Shown piece by piece: positions 51,776-60,424 of a stretch of DNA of 64,000 nucleotides. The notes under the pieces were generated by a model. It did no database searches. It worked only from the letters and a program-made list of their open reading frames with translations, and had not been told where the DNA came from. The stretch is from Filifactor villosus (GTDB taxonomy: Bacteria > Bacillota > Clostridia > Peptostreptococcales > Filifactoraceae): NCBI RefSeq assembly GCF_042652965.1, contig NZ_JBHSHL010000007.1, forward strand, positions 39,710 through 103,709, given 5' to 3'. The number at the start of each line of letters is the position of its first letter. Positions within the stretch are counted from its first letter, which is position 1. A program made the translations under genes and the position numbers.

Positions 51776-52552
51776 CTAAGCTCCCATCCCTTCATACCTT
51801 TTTAAACCCGCTCTGAAACTCAGTTTGTAGATCAAATAAAAGAAGACGAGCCACCAAAATGAGATCGAAATGTTTCGAACAAGTTCGGAGATCTCCAACT
51901 TCTTTTCCACCGCCAAGGTAAGCTGATAGGTCACCATGGCAAAGGGATTGTACCTCAAAAACCGATAGATGTTGTACGGAAGAAAATTCAACGGAAAATA
52001 GATCCCGCCCAAAAGAAAGTAGAGGGCGTTGACCAAAGGTCTGATCGGCCACATCTCCGTAATAAAAAATGCCAGATTGCCTATCCCTTGCATCAGTGTG
52101 AAAAACATCAGAAAATTGATCAGCAGGGCGACAAAGACCAGAAGATAATAACCTCCCGAAGATTTTTTCAAAGAAAATGCAAACAGTATCAGGGTGTAGG
52201 CGATCAGATAGATCGACCTCCTTCCAAGATAGGCGCTGAGGTTTTCTCCGAGAAACGAATAGGGTCTGAGCAGGAAGGTCGTGAGCCTTCCCCTTTTGAT
52301 ATACCCTGCTGTCTGTACAACGATCCCTGTAGAGAACAGGATGGCGGACATATGAGAAACACTGAGGTAGACCAGCATATCCCCTTGATCGAATCCGCCG
52401 ATCTCGCCTCCTCCCGTACTTCGATACACTGCCAACCACGCAAAGATCCCCAAAACCAAACTGCTGATCTCGGTCAATATCCCCGCGATCAGATTGAACT
52501 TGAAGGAGAGCTCACTATAAAAATTATTCAATACGATAGCTATATACTTCAT
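51776..52552 (-). CDS. ABC-2 family transporter permease
   Basis: About 258 aa with six TM segments. It has the same family loop QTAGYIKRGRLTTFLLRPYSFLGENL (the L-L-R-P motif shared with its partner) and the C-terminal GIYFPLNFLPYNIYRFLRYNPFAMVTY. It is the second half of a heterodimeric permease. The start at 52552 falls at the end of the ATPase gene; GTG codons at 52564/52561 are alternatives. Translation is probably coupled. Confidence 0.88.
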   Translation of the reverse strand: MKYIAIVLNNFYSELSFKFNLIAGILTEISSLVLGIFAWLAVYRSTGGGEIGGFDQGDMLVYLSVSHMSAILFSTGIVVQTAGYIKRGRLTTFLLRPYSFLGENLSAYLGRRSIYLIAYTLILFAFSLKKSSGGYYLLVFVALLINFLMFFTLMQGIGNLAFFITEMWPIRPLVNALYFLLGGIYFPLNFLPYNIYRFLRYNPFAMVTYQLTLAVEKKLEISELVRNISISFWWLVFFYLIYKLSFRAGLKRYEGMGA

Positions 52553-52553
52553 T

Positions 52554-53513
52554 CTAATCACCACTGTAAATTTGATAAATCACTTCGTCAAAACTTTTTC
52601 TTTTACGTTTCACAGACTCCACCTTGTCGATGGGAAGGGAGGTCAACAAGTCTTCCAGTACCTTGTCCGAAACCTCCAAGGAGTTCTCTCTCACTTCTCC
52701 CAGCATATGCAAACCTTCCGGGACAAAGTCCGTAAATTCGATCACAAATTCGGAGCCCTTACCGGAAAACTTCTCCACCAAGGCACGTATCGATGTGTCC
52801 TCCTTCTTCTGCCCCTTCATCACGATGACGATACGCTCGCAGAGGGCTTCGATGTCCTTGAGATAGTGTGAAGTCAAAAGAACCGTGATCCTCTCCTTCC
52901 GGTTAATCTCCTTCAAAAATCGATGGATGTTTCTCTGGCTCGTCAAATCCAAGCCTATGGTCGGTTCGTCCAAAAAAAGGACCTCCGGCCTATGGATCAA
53001 AGCACAGATCAACTCAAACTTTACCCTTTCCCCTAGAGAAAGCTTCCTTACTGGAATGTGGAGTTTGTCTTTCAGTTCCAAAAGGTCCAACAGCAACTCC
53101 AGCCTCTGCTCGTACTCGGACTTTTCTACCTCATAGATAAGCCTGAGCATATCGAGGGTCTCAAGGGCGGGCAGATCCCAGATCAATTGAGATTTTTGAC
53201 CCAAGACAACACCGATATTCTTCAGGTAGGCCTTCTCCTTCCGAAACGGTCTGTGCCCCATACAGGAAACCTCCCCGCTGTCAGGCTCCAATATTCCCGA
53301 CAGGAGCTTGATCAAGGTGGTCTTGCCCGCCCCGTTGGGCCCGAGGAGGCCGAGGATCTCTCCCTTGTCTATCTCCAATTCAAAGTTCCTCAGAGAATGA
53401 ACCCTCTCCTCTTCTCTTTTCCAGAAATCCTTGATCGAGCCGACAAAACCCTGCTGTTTCTTAAATGTCTTATAGAAATAGTTTACACCCTTGAGTTCAA
53501 TGATCTTCTCCAT
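52554..53513 (-). CDS. ABC transporter ATP-binding protein
   Basis: About 319 aa. Walker A LLGPNGAGKTTLIKLL, Q-loop GVVLGQKSQLIWD, signature LSLGERVKFELICAL (S-L-G-E-R instead of S-G-G-Q), Walker B VLFLDEPTIGLDLTSQ, then the switch His LLTSHY. The C-terminal 80 residues extend beyond the nucleotide-binding domain, as in NatA/COG4586 exporters that pair with PF06182 permeases. The start at 53513 follows GGTGGTTATC; the upstream extension to 53537 is unsupported. It heads the three-gene exporter unit. Confidence 0.92.
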   Translation of the reverse strand: MEKIIELKGVNYFYKTFKKQQGFVGSIKDFWKREEERVHSLRNFELEIDKGEILGLLGPNGAGKTTLIKLLSGILEPDSGEVSCMGHRPFRKEKAYLKNIGVVLGQKSQLIWDLPALETLDMLRLIYEVEKSEYEQRLELLLDLLELKDKLHIPVRKLSLGERVKFELICALIHRPEVLFLDEPTIGLDLTSQRNIHRFLKEINRKERITVLLTSHYLKDIEALCERIVIVMKGQKKEDTSIRALVEKFSGKGSEFVIEFTDFVPEGLHMLGEVRENSLEVSDKVLEDLLTSLPIDKVESVKRKRKSFDEVIYQIYSGD

Positions 53514-53557
53514 GATAACCACCCTAGTAATAAGCATATTTTCATTATTCCCCTACC

Positions 53558-53587
53558 ATTATAAATCATCCGGCATATCCTTCACAA
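53558..53587 (-). promoter_or_regulatory. Promoter of the ABC exporter operon
   Basis: Minus strand TTGTGA (53582-53587), an 18-nt spacer, then TATAAT (53558-53563), placed just after the terminator of the CoA-transferase gene. Leader about 35-40 nt. Confidence 0.55.
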
Positions 53588-53619
53588 CAAAAAAGCATGA
53601 GGAAGTTCTTCCACACGCT
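53588..53619 (-). terminator. Terminator after the CoA-transferase gene
   Basis: Minus strand AGCGTGTGGAAG pairs with CTTCCTCATGCT (one mismatch, one G-T pair), followed by TTTTTTG. It lies about 80 nt after the stop. Confidence 0.75.
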
Positions 53620-53696
53620 CTTTGCTCTTATTTTACAAATGATTCAATATTTTCAATTTTACATTGTTTCTATTGACGGTGTTTTAAAGCCCGCTC

Positions 53697-55004
53697 TTAT
53701 TGTTTATTATAGTCGAATTTGTGTCCGAATCTTCTTTCATATTCTTCTGCAAGTTCCGCTCTGAAATCCGGATGTGCAATATTGATCAGCTCTCTTGCTC
53801 TTTCTTGAAGAGACTTGCTGCCCAATTTTGCAATTCCGTACTCTGTGACGATATAGTCAACATCGTTGATGGAGGTCGTTACCGAAGATCCTTCCGTGAT
53901 AAACGGAGAGATTTTGGATACCTTTCCTTTTACTGTAGACGGCATGGCAATGATGTTTCTTCCTCCTTTGCTCCACAGAGCTCCCCTTACAAAGTCCACC
54001 TGACCGCCTACTCCGCTGAACTGTCTCAATCCTATGGAACCGGAGACGACTTGACCTTGAAGGTCCACTTGGATACAGGAGTTGATACATACCATATTGT
54101 CGTTTTGCATAATGACACGCGGATCGTTGACATAGTCGACAGGATAGAAGAGGAAGGACGGGTTGTCGTCGACATAGTCGTACATTTTTTGGCTTCCCAT
54201 CAGGAAGGTCACAACCGTCTTGTTCTTATGCAGAGTCTTTCTCTTGTTGGTAATATTTCCCGCTTCCATCAAATTCATAACCCCATCGGAAATCATCTCG
54301 GAGTGGATACCGAGGTCTTTTTTGTCGGTCATAAATTGAAGAGCGGCATCCGGAATTGCTCCGATTCCAAGTTGCAGACAGTCTCCATCCTTAACCATGG
54401 ATGCGATGTATCTTCCGATCTCGCTCTCCACTTCTCCAATGACCGGAGCACCCAGTTCAGTCAAAGGCTGGTCATACTCAACGAAGAAATCGACATCCGA
54501 AACATGAACAAACGTGTCTCCAAGTGTTCTGGGCATATGTTTGTTGATCTGAGCAATCACGATCTTGCCCGTGTCTGCAAAGGTCTTGGTAAAATCGCAG
54601 GAGATCCCTACACTGCAATATCCGTGTTTGTCGGGAGGTGTCAAGGTAACCAATGCCACGTCAACAGGCAATACATCACGGTAAGTACGAGGTACATCAT
54701 TGAAGAAACAAGGGATGAATTCCGCCTCCTGCCGTTCTACCGCTTTTCGGGTAGCCGTTCCCAAAAACATCATTTTCGGCTTGAAGTGCTCGTACAAACC
54801 TTCTGCCGCATAGGGAGCCTTTCCGGGAACAAGTCCTGTGATCTCAACATTTTTGTAGAGCTCCTTCATGCGAACCATTTCTTCCAGAAGATAGGTAGGC
54901 TCCGCCATAGCGTGCCCCACACCTACACGATCTCCGCTTTTGATGTGCTTAAGAGCTTCCTCAGCCGTTACCAACCTATCCTGATAAATCTTTTTCCAAT
55001 CCAT
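53697..55004 (-). CDS. Acetyl-CoA hydrolase/transferase family CoA-transferase
   Basis: About 435 aa, whole-length member of the Cat2/4-hydroxybutyrate and butyryl-CoA:acetate CoA-transferase family. It has VGVGHAMAEPTYLLEEM, VALVTLTPPDKHGYCSVG, the GIGAIPDAALQFM substrate region, the active-site Glu in LGIHSEMISDGVMN, and GGQVDFVRGALWSKGG with the IVTEYGIAKL C-terminal motif. It exchanges CoA between an acyl-CoA and acetate. Lying directly after the VOR genes, it probably releases the acid from isobutyryl-, isovaleryl- or related acyl-CoA. ATG at 55004 sits 9 nt after GGAGG; a GTG two codons upstream is possible. Confidence 0.92.
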   Translation of the reverse strand: MDWKKIYQDRLVTAEEALKHIKSGDRVGVGHAMAEPTYLLEEMVRMKELYKNVEITGLVPGKAPYAAEGLYEHFKPKMMFLGTATRKAVERQEAEFIPCFFNDVPRTYRDVLPVDVALVTLTPPDKHGYCSVGISCDFTKTFADTGKIVIAQINKHMPRTLGDTFVHVSDVDFFVEYDQPLTELGAPVIGEVESEIGRYIASMVKDGDCLQLGIGAIPDAALQFMTDKKDLGIHSEMISDGVMNLMEAGNITNKRKTLHKNKTVVTFLMGSQKMYDYVDDNPSFLFYPVDYVNDPRVIMQNDNMVCINSCIQVDLQGQVVSGSIGLRQFSGVGGQVDFVRGALWSKGGRNIIAMPSTVKGKVSKISPFITEGSSVTTSINDVDYIVTEYGIAKLGSKSLQERARELINIAHPDFRAELAEEYERRFGHKFDYNKQ

Positions 55005-55111
55005 ATCCACATACCTCCAAATTTATTTTTTATTGATACAAATTCTCTTTTGCCTACAAGCTATTTCATACCCTTGAAAACGATTTTCTATTCAAAAAAA
55101 TCTTTGTTTTA

Positions 55112-55147
55112 CGAAAAATCGATATGAAGACTCATACCGATTTTTCG
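55112..55147 (-). terminator. Hairpin between the VOR operon and the CoA-transferase gene
   Basis: CGAAAAATCGGTATGA pairs with TCATATCGATTTTTCG (16 bp with one G-T pair) around GTCT, starting 5 nt after the gamma-subunit stop. No strong T-run, so it may act as a processing or attenuating hairpin as much as a terminator. Confidence 0.6.
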
Positions 55148-55152
55148 AGGTT

Positions 55153-55698
55153 TTATTTTTGGTTTTTTACGTAGTTTGCTCCCGCTTCCATCGCTTCCTT
55201 ATTCATGGGAATGAATTTTTCCTTATTTGCACCGAAGACCTTGGTAAAGACCTTCAATACCGTTTCTTCAGAAACGACGTGAGTTGCTTCCAAAAAGGCA
55301 CCAAGCATGACCATATTTGCTACCTTCGGATTTCCGATCTGAGCGGCAATCTCATTTGCAGGAATATAGAAGCCTTCGATGTCTTCTCTTTCGATTTTCT
55401 TAAACACCAACGACGAATTGATGATGAACTTGGCTCCCGGCTTCGCTTCAGGTTCAAATTTTTCCAAGGAAGGCTCGTTCATAATAATTGCGGAGGTAGA
55501 CTGCGTTACCGTAGGAGCACTTACAGGCTCATCCGAGATGATAACCGCACAGTTTGCCGTTCCTCCTCGCATCTCAGGTCCGTAGGACGGCAACCAGGAG
55601 ACAAACTTATCTTCCACCATTCCCGCATAGGTCGTCAGCTGGCCGATCGCCATAACGCCCTGACCTCCGAATCCTGCCATAATGATTTTATGTTCCAT
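55153..55698 (-). CDS. vorC: 2-oxoacid:ferredoxin oxidoreductase, gamma subunit
   Basis: 181 aa. The gamma-domain start IIMAGFGGQGVMAIGQLTTYAG, followed by SYGPEMRGGTANCAVIISDEPVSAPTV, is diagnostic of 2-ketoacid ferredoxin oxidoreductase gamma chains. It overlaps the beta gene by 1 nt. Ribosome binding site GGAGGCGAAATA-ATG. Last of the four-subunit set. Confidence 0.92.
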   Translation of the reverse strand: MEHKIIMAGFGGQGVMAIGQLTTYAGMVEDKFVSWLPSYGPEMRGGTANCAVIISDEPVSAPTVTQSTSAIIMNEPSLEKFEPEAKPGAKFIINSSLVFKKIEREDIEGFYIPANEIAAQIGNPKVANMVMLGAFLEATHVVSEETVLKVFTKVFGANKEKFIPMNKEAMEAGANYVKNQK

Positions 55699-56444
55699 TA
55701 TTTCGCCTCCCTTGTATTTCTATAGTTACCGAGCGGATAATAAGGCATCATATTGTCCCTGAGCCATTGAAGTGCATCCACGGGCGGCAACCCCCAGTTC
55801 GTCGGACAGGTGGACAGCACTTCTACAATACCGAAACCCTCTCCTTTTACTTGAACTTCAAAACACTCCTTGATTGCTTTCTTTGCCTTACGAATGTTGG
55901 CAGGAGTATCCACCGATACACGCTCCACAAACTTTGCTCCGTCTATGGTCGCAAGCATTTCGCTCACCCTCAAAGGACGACCGCTATGCTCTATAGTCCT
56001 TCCGGCGGGAGATGTCGTTGTTTTTTGTCCGATCAGAGTCGTGGGAGCCATCTGTCCTCCGGTCATTCCATAGATGGCATTATTGACAAAAATGGTAGAG
56101 ATCCTCTCTCCTCTGTGCGCGGCATGAACGATCTCCGCCGTTCCTATCGACGCAAGGTCTCCGTCTCCTTGGTAGGTGAACACAAAGGTGTCCGGTTGTG
56201 TACGCTTGATTCCCGTTGCGACCGCCGGCGCTCTTCCGTGAGCCGCCTCATGCATATCACAGTTAAAGTACTTGTAAGCCAATACGGAACAGCCTACGGG
56301 TGCGACTCCGATCGCCTTGCCTGTCAATCCCATCTCTTCGATCACTTCCGCCACGATCTTGTGAATGATCCCGTGTGTACATCCGGGACAGTAGTGGGTA
56401 GGTACATCTACCAACGCTTCGGTTCTTTTGTAAATAACAGCCAT
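55698..56444 (-). CDS. vorA: 2-oxoacid:ferredoxin oxidoreductase, beta (TPP) subunit
   Basis: 248 aa. The thiamine diphosphate domain has HYCPGCTHGIIHKIV near the start, VAPVGCSVLAYKYFNCDMHEAAHGRAPAVATGIKR, and the TPP-Mg motif GDGDLASIGTAEIVHAAHRGERI with VNNAIYGMTGGQMAPTT. This pattern fits the VOR/KOR group. 2 nt separate it from the alpha gene. Catalyses oxidative decarboxylation of a 2-oxoacid to acyl-CoA with ferredoxin reduction. Confidence 0.93.
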   Translation of the reverse strand: MAVIYKRTEALVDVPTHYCPGCTHGIIHKIVAEVIEEMGLTGKAIGVAPVGCSVLAYKYFNCDMHEAAHGRAPAVATGIKRTQPDTFVFTYQGDGDLASIGTAEIVHAAHRGERISTIFVNNAIYGMTGGQMAPTTLIGQKTTTSPAGRTIEHSGRPLRVSEMLATIDGAKFVERVSVDTPANIRKAKKAIKECFEVQVKGEGFGIVEVLSTCPTNWGLPPVDALQWLRDNMMPYYPLGNYRNTREAK

Positions 56445-56446
56445 CT

Positions 56447-57505
56447 TTACTTCCCTCCTAACACTTTTCTTGCCGCATCCGCAACTTCTTCGGGAGAAGG
56501 TACCATACCTCCCTGACGTCCATAGAAATGTACGGGATACTTGCCTTCTACCGCGATCTTCACATCGTCGACCATCTGTCCGGTATTCATCTCTACGACC
56601 ATAACCCCCTTGCAGTCGGGTTTGATCTGCTTGAACGCCTCAAAAGGATAGGGCCAAATGGTAATCGGACGAATCAGACCTACTTTGTAACCTTCTTCCC
56701 TAAGGATCTTCATCGCACTTTTAACAATCCTGGATGTTGTTCCATAGGCACTAAATACAAAGTCTGCATCCTCCACATCGACCGTTTCGTAACGCACTTC
56801 GTTTTCTTCTATGGTCCTGTACTTCTCGATAAGATGCTTATTATGTTCTTCCAACTCGGATGCCTCCAAGTAGAGGGAGTTGATGATATTGGGCTTTCTC
56901 TTTCCTTCTGTACCTGTCGTCGCCCAGTCCTTTACAGGCAGTTCACGTTTCGCATGCTCTTTGAACTCTACAGGTTCCATCATCTGACCCATCATACCGT
57001 CTCCGCAGATCATGACGGGATTGCGATAGAGGTCCGCCAAATCAAACCCTTCTATAATCAAGTCTACCATTTCCTGCACGTTTGCCGGCGCAAAAGCAAT
57101 CACGCGATAATCGCCGTTTCCTCCGCCTCTCGTCGCCTGATAGTAATCGGTCTGTGAGGGCTGGATACTTCCAAGTCCCGGACCGCCACGCATGATGTTG
57201 ACGATCAGACAGGGCAATTCCGCACCTGCTATATAAGTAATTCCTTCTTGTTTCAAGGAGATCCCGGGACTCGATGAACTCGTCATAACACGAACTCCGG
57301 TTCCGGCGGCTCCGTACACCATATTGATTGCAGCAACCTCCGACTCCGCTTGCAAAAACACTCCGCCTACTTTCGGAAGTTCTCTGGACATGTATTCCGG
57401 CAACTCACTTTGAGGTGTGATCGGATATCCGAAGAAATACTTACAGCCCGCTTTGATCGCAGCGGCCCCGATCGCCTCGTTTCCCTTCATAAGAACTTTT
57501 GCCAT
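56447..57505 (-). CDS. vorB: 2-oxoacid:ferredoxin oxidoreductase, alpha subunit (VorB type)
   Basis: 352 aa. MKGNEAIGAAAIKAGCKYFFGYPITPQSELPEYMSREL at the start, SSPGISLKQEGITYIAGAELPCLIVNIMRGGPGLGSIQPSQTDY, and the C-terminal IRPITIWPYPFEAF match the VorB family, preferring branched-chain 2-oxoacids in characterised relatives; a 2-oxoglutarate (KorA-like) substrate is possible. The ferredoxin subunit precedes it by 13 nt. Ribosome binding site AAGGGGGAGAAAATC-ATG. Confidence 0.92.
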   Translation of the reverse strand: MAKVLMKGNEAIGAAAIKAGCKYFFGYPITPQSELPEYMSRELPKVGGVFLQAESEVAAINMVYGAAGTGVRVMTSSSSPGISLKQEGITYIAGAELPCLIVNIMRGGPGLGSIQPSQTDYYQATRGGGNGDYRVIAFAPANVQEMVDLIIEGFDLADLYRNPVMICGDGMMGQMMEPVEFKEHAKRELPVKDWATTGTEGKRKPNIINSLYLEASELEEHNKHLIEKYRTIEENEVRYETVDVEDADFVFSAYGTTSRIVKSAMKILREEGYKVGLIRPITIWPYPFEAFKQIKPDCKGVMVVEMNTGQMVDDVKIAVEGKYPVHFYGRQGGMVPSPEEVADAARKVLGGK

Positions 57506-57518
57506 GATTTTCTCCCCC

Positions 57519-57740
57519 TTATTCTACTGTCTCCACCGTAATAACGGAATCAGGACACATGGTTGCACAGTTTGCACAGGCAATACACTTGTCCATCTCT
57601 TCCACCCCTGCCGGACGATAGCCCTTATGGTTGATCTTTGTCCTACTCAAAGAAATGATGTTTTTCGGACAGACCGATACACATAAACCGCAGCCCTTAC
57701 AGCGCTCTTCGTTAAATATTACCTTTCCCTTTCTTGCCAT
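57519..57740 (-). CDS. vorD: Ferredoxin-type delta subunit, two 4Fe-4S clusters
   Basis: 73 aa. Two clusters: CKGCGLCVSVCP and CIACANCATMCP, each C-x2-C-x2-C-x3-C-P. It starts MARKGKVIFNEER, the usual opening of delta chains of VOR/KOR complexes. It passes electrons from the TPP site to ferredoxin. First gene of the delta-alpha-beta-gamma set, with ribosome binding site AAGGGGGG before the ATG. Confidence 0.92.
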   Translation of the reverse strand: MARKGKVIFNEERCKGCGLCVSVCPKNIISLSRTKINHKGYRPAGVEEMDKCIACANCATMCPDSVITVETVE

Positions 57741-58034
57741 GGTAATGAACCCCCCTTAAATAAATACAATCCCTTTCGAACGTTTGACTGAAACGCCTCC
57801 GACCCCGCCTTTCTTTCGGCTCGAAACCTTCTTTCGAACCTTGCGAAAAGAGCCATCTTCAATATTAAAGCATTGAACTCCAAGGTCAAACACCAAGAAG
57901 ATACCATACAACGACACAAATTCTTTCCTCCGGCACATCTCAACATAAAAAATTGTGAAATGAATGCTTTTAGCGACCATACCCTTACAACATAGGATTC
58001 TTGCTTATTTGAATTGTGCAGGATATCCCTTGAT

Positions 58035-58703
58035 CTATAACATCCATTCTTCTCTCATAAAGAGAGAAATGGGAAGAATTGTCCCCTGAACCCTTCCTTC
58101 CAATTCCGCTGCAATCTTTTCCAATGCAACTGTGTAGATGACCGGCACCCCCGTTTTTTCATAAACCTGCCGGCATAACACATCCCCCCTCAGCACATCT
58201 TCCACACGCGTTGCTTTAAGCATATGGGAGGTGTTAACAAGACCCGTGATTGCTATACCGGATTTGAAAGCAATCTCTTCCATAAATATCACAGCCTTCT
58301 CCAGCGTATCGGTTTCGGGACGGTTGCAGTTGAGTACGAAATAGTGCTCACACCCCTTCTCCAACAACATCTCCCTATACCGCCCGATCGTCCTTGCTCC
58401 TGCGGCATTGCCTCCAATATCCATAATGAGCTGACACTCGTCATCCTGGATCGGTGCGACTACATCCGCCGCGACCGCCGGTATATCGACCGCATTTGCA
58501 CGAATTGAACTGGCATAGAGTTTGATCCCCATACGGTTGAGTTCTTCTTCCTTTTCCCTGCTTCTAAAATAAAGGTTAATCACATCCAAATCGACAATGG
58601 ATACCTTTTCGTGAGTCTGTTTCAACTTCTTTGCCAAATTTAGAGAAAACTCCGTTTTCCCACTCCCGTAATGCCCTGTAACAATACGAATCCTCTTACT
58701 CAT
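58035..58703 (-). CDS. P-loop ATPase (ParA/MinD-like fold), function unknown
   Basis: 222 aa. P-loop VTGHYGSGKTEFSLNLAKKL (G-x4-GKT), switch region IVDLDVINLYFRSREK and Walker B-like IMDIGGNAAGARTIG. It is a SIMIBI-class nucleotide-binding protein commonly seen beside 2-oxoacid ferredoxin oxidoreductase genes in Clostridia, possibly a cofactor or cluster chaperone, but its role is unproven. It is 294 nt upstream of the ferredoxin subunit gene, so the link is by neighbourhood only. The 57741-58034 gap shows no other gene. Confidence 0.85.
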   Translation of the reverse strand: MSKRIRIVTGHYGSGKTEFSLNLAKKLKQTHEKVSIVDLDVINLYFRSREKEEELNRMGIKLYASSIRANAVDIPAVAADVVAPIQDDECQLIMDIGGNAAGARTIGRYREMLLEKGCEHYFVLNCNRPETDTLEKAVIFMEEIAFKSGIAITGLVNTSHMLKATRVEDVLRGDVLCRQVYEKTGVPVIYTVALEKIAAELEGRVQGTILPISLFMREEWML

Positions 58704-59074
58704 CTTTCACACCATACCTAACCTATGTAACCATCTATACCATACCTTGTTCAAGGCCCAAAACGAAAACCCGATTCGGTAGCGAAGGATCCTGTTCGAC
58801 CAAACCATAAAAAATTCTTCCTTGATTCGAAAAGCAAAAGCCCTCAACAAATAGACTTTCCGTTTCTTTTATGTTAGCATTATTTAAAATCAAAAACAAC
58901 TTAAAACTTAAATAGCAGAATAGTAAAATATTTCTGATACTTATGTAGAAGAAAATTCATTCATTTTCTTTCGACTGAATCTATCAACTGATTTCAGCTT
59001 TCATTATCCTTTCATTATCTAAAGAGACAACAGCTTCACGGTCGTCCATAAAGCCATTGTCTCTTCATCCATTA
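58704..59074. other. 371-bp gap before the P-loop ATPase gene
   Basis: No gene; AT-rich. It contains the terminator at 59022-59065 and presumably the promoter of the ATPase/VOR genes, where a TATAGA-type box with TTGAAC upstream near 58735-58780 (minus) is a weak candidate. Confidence 0.35.
59022..59065 (-). terminator. Terminator after the B3/B4 protein gene
   Basis: Minus strand AAGAGACAA pairs with TTGTCTCTT, with a further GCTT/AAGC pairing inside. It begins about 10 nt beyond the stop. Confidence 0.6.
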
Positions 59075-59779
59075 CTATAACTCCACGCTCGGCTCGTCCT
59101 TGGTCAACAGATGTTGACTTACTGCCGCTCCCAGATATTTTTCTATATGTTCTGCAAGAAAAGAAAGTGCAGCCTTCAGGTCCTCTTCCCTCGAAGGATC
59201 TACAGACTCCATAATGACAAAGGCGTTTTTTGTACTGCCTTTAATCATCGTCCTTTCTCCGTCCCTCCAGTTGAAACATCTGCATACCGCTCCCTTATCG
59301 TCACGATAGCAAAGTTCTCCCTCCAAGGTCGGAGAAGACTCCGTTTCCCCGATCAGATAGAACTCATCTCCACCGTCGGTAATGCCCAATACCAGATCTC
59401 CTTCAAAAGAATCGGAATCTTCCGCACCACAAGGCAGACCGAACTGCAGGGAAGCCGAATTATAGATGTCGACCAAAGGATTGATACTGTTAACGGGGTT
59501 CTCTTTCTCCACCCGCTTAAGCAGGGCTTCTATACTACATCTCGCCCCTTTTTTCGTCTTGAACTTCTGATACGCTTCTCTCCAAACCGCAACTGCCGGA
59601 TTTTCATTAAACTTTCCTTTCACAAGAAACTTCTCAGCTTCCCGGTTACTCTTGGAAAGCAGACTTTTGATCTCTCGGGGTACCTCCTCATCATTGTTCA
59701 TTCCCTTCACCAGTACCACACCCAACTTCGCCTCGGGAAACAACTGCCAAAAACTTGGATCTGCAATAAACTTGCTCAT
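59075..59779 (-). CDS. B3/B4 tRNA-binding domain protein (COG3382)
   Basis: 234 aa. It is a stand-alone relative of the B3/B4 editing domain of phenylalanyl-tRNA synthetase beta. Features are VWREAYQKFKTKKGARCSIEALLKRV, INPLVDIYNSASLQFGLPCGAEDSD and CRCFNWRDGERTMIKGSTKNAFVIMESVDP. Members are annotated as solo B3/B4 proteins, possibly trans-editing misacylated tRNA or amino-acid-related; not proven. Ribosome binding site GGAGAGATACC-ATG. Monocistronic. Confidence 0.88.
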   Translation of the reverse strand: MSKFIADPSFWQLFPEAKLGVVLVKGMNNDEEVPREIKSLLSKSNREAEKFLVKGKFNENPAVAVWREAYQKFKTKKGARCSIEALLKRVEKENPVNSINPLVDIYNSASLQFGLPCGAEDSDSFEGDLVLGITDGGDEFYLIGETESSPTLEGELCYRDDKGAVCRCFNWRDGERTMIKGSTKNAFVIMESVDPSREEDLKAALSFLAEHIEKYLGAAVSQHLLTKDEPSVEL

Positions 59780-59949
59780 GGTATCTCTCCTGTTCTCTCA
59801 AATATCTCCCGGTATTCCGACATGTTGATATTCGTACTGATTCAACTGTACCGGGAACCCTTCTGCACGATAACGGGGATATCAAATAAGGGTAACCATC
59901 AATATGCCTATGCACCGGATCATTATCAAAATCTTTGCCTTTCTTCTTA

Positions 59950-59955
59950 ATTATA
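59950..59955 (-). promoter_or_regulatory. -10 box upstream of the B3/B4 gene
   Basis: Minus strand TTTTGTGC-TATAAT, an extended -10 with TG; leader about 165 nt. No convincing -35. Confidence 0.45.
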
Positions 59956-60107
59956 GCACAAAATGCACAAAGAGTACGATGTTGCAGTTTTTTTTATTCT
60001 TATCTTCCATGCCGGAAAGAAGAATCCGACAATCCTGATGATTTTGGATTTTAGGCTGGTTATCATTTCCTTTTGTTACAAATTCAAGGCGATGAAGTAT
60101 TTCATGT

Positions 60108-60113
60108 TAAAAT
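60108..60113 (+). promoter_or_regulatory. -10 box upstream of the AbgA-like gene
   Basis: ATGT-TAAAAT, extended -10 form, giving a leader of about 300 nt. No good -35. Confidence 0.35.
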
Positions 60114-60424
60114 GTGATATACTCTAATTTAGACAAAGGAACTGTCGGAGGACGAAGAGGCGTGTTCTGCTCTTCTCGTATGTAAAAATAATGCCTTGTG
60201 CTCAACAAATTCGCAGAATACGAAAGACCATTCACAATCTGACGGTCTCTTGCCTTCTTTAATATTGTTTCCCGAACTAAACGGAAGAGGTGCGGTTCCG
60301 TATCGAAAAAATTCCCAAGTGATGCATTCGATTCCTACGAAGACGCTACCGAGGGTTTTTGTTTCATCGAAAAAATTCAAACAAAAAAATCCACACCCCT
60401 ATCCTAAAATGATTGTGAGGTTAT

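Larger units (their letters stand above)
59780..60424. other. 645-bp intergenic region between divergent genes
   Basis: It holds two back-to-back promoter candidates (59950-59955 minus, 60108-60113 plus) and then about 300 nt before the plus-strand hydrolase start. That leader shows no gene, repeat family or RNA I recognise; an 83-codon minus-strand frame there has no ribosome binding site. Confidence 0.4.

Noticed and set aside
57719..57980. Short minus-strand frames between the ferredoxin subunit and the P-loop ATPase genes
   Set aside because: Overlapping alternatives in different frames, none with a binding site or family features.
60129..60380. 83-codon minus-strand frame in the leader of the AbgA-like gene
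   Set aside because: No ribosome binding site. Its sequence (Ser-rich end) does not look like a protein family.
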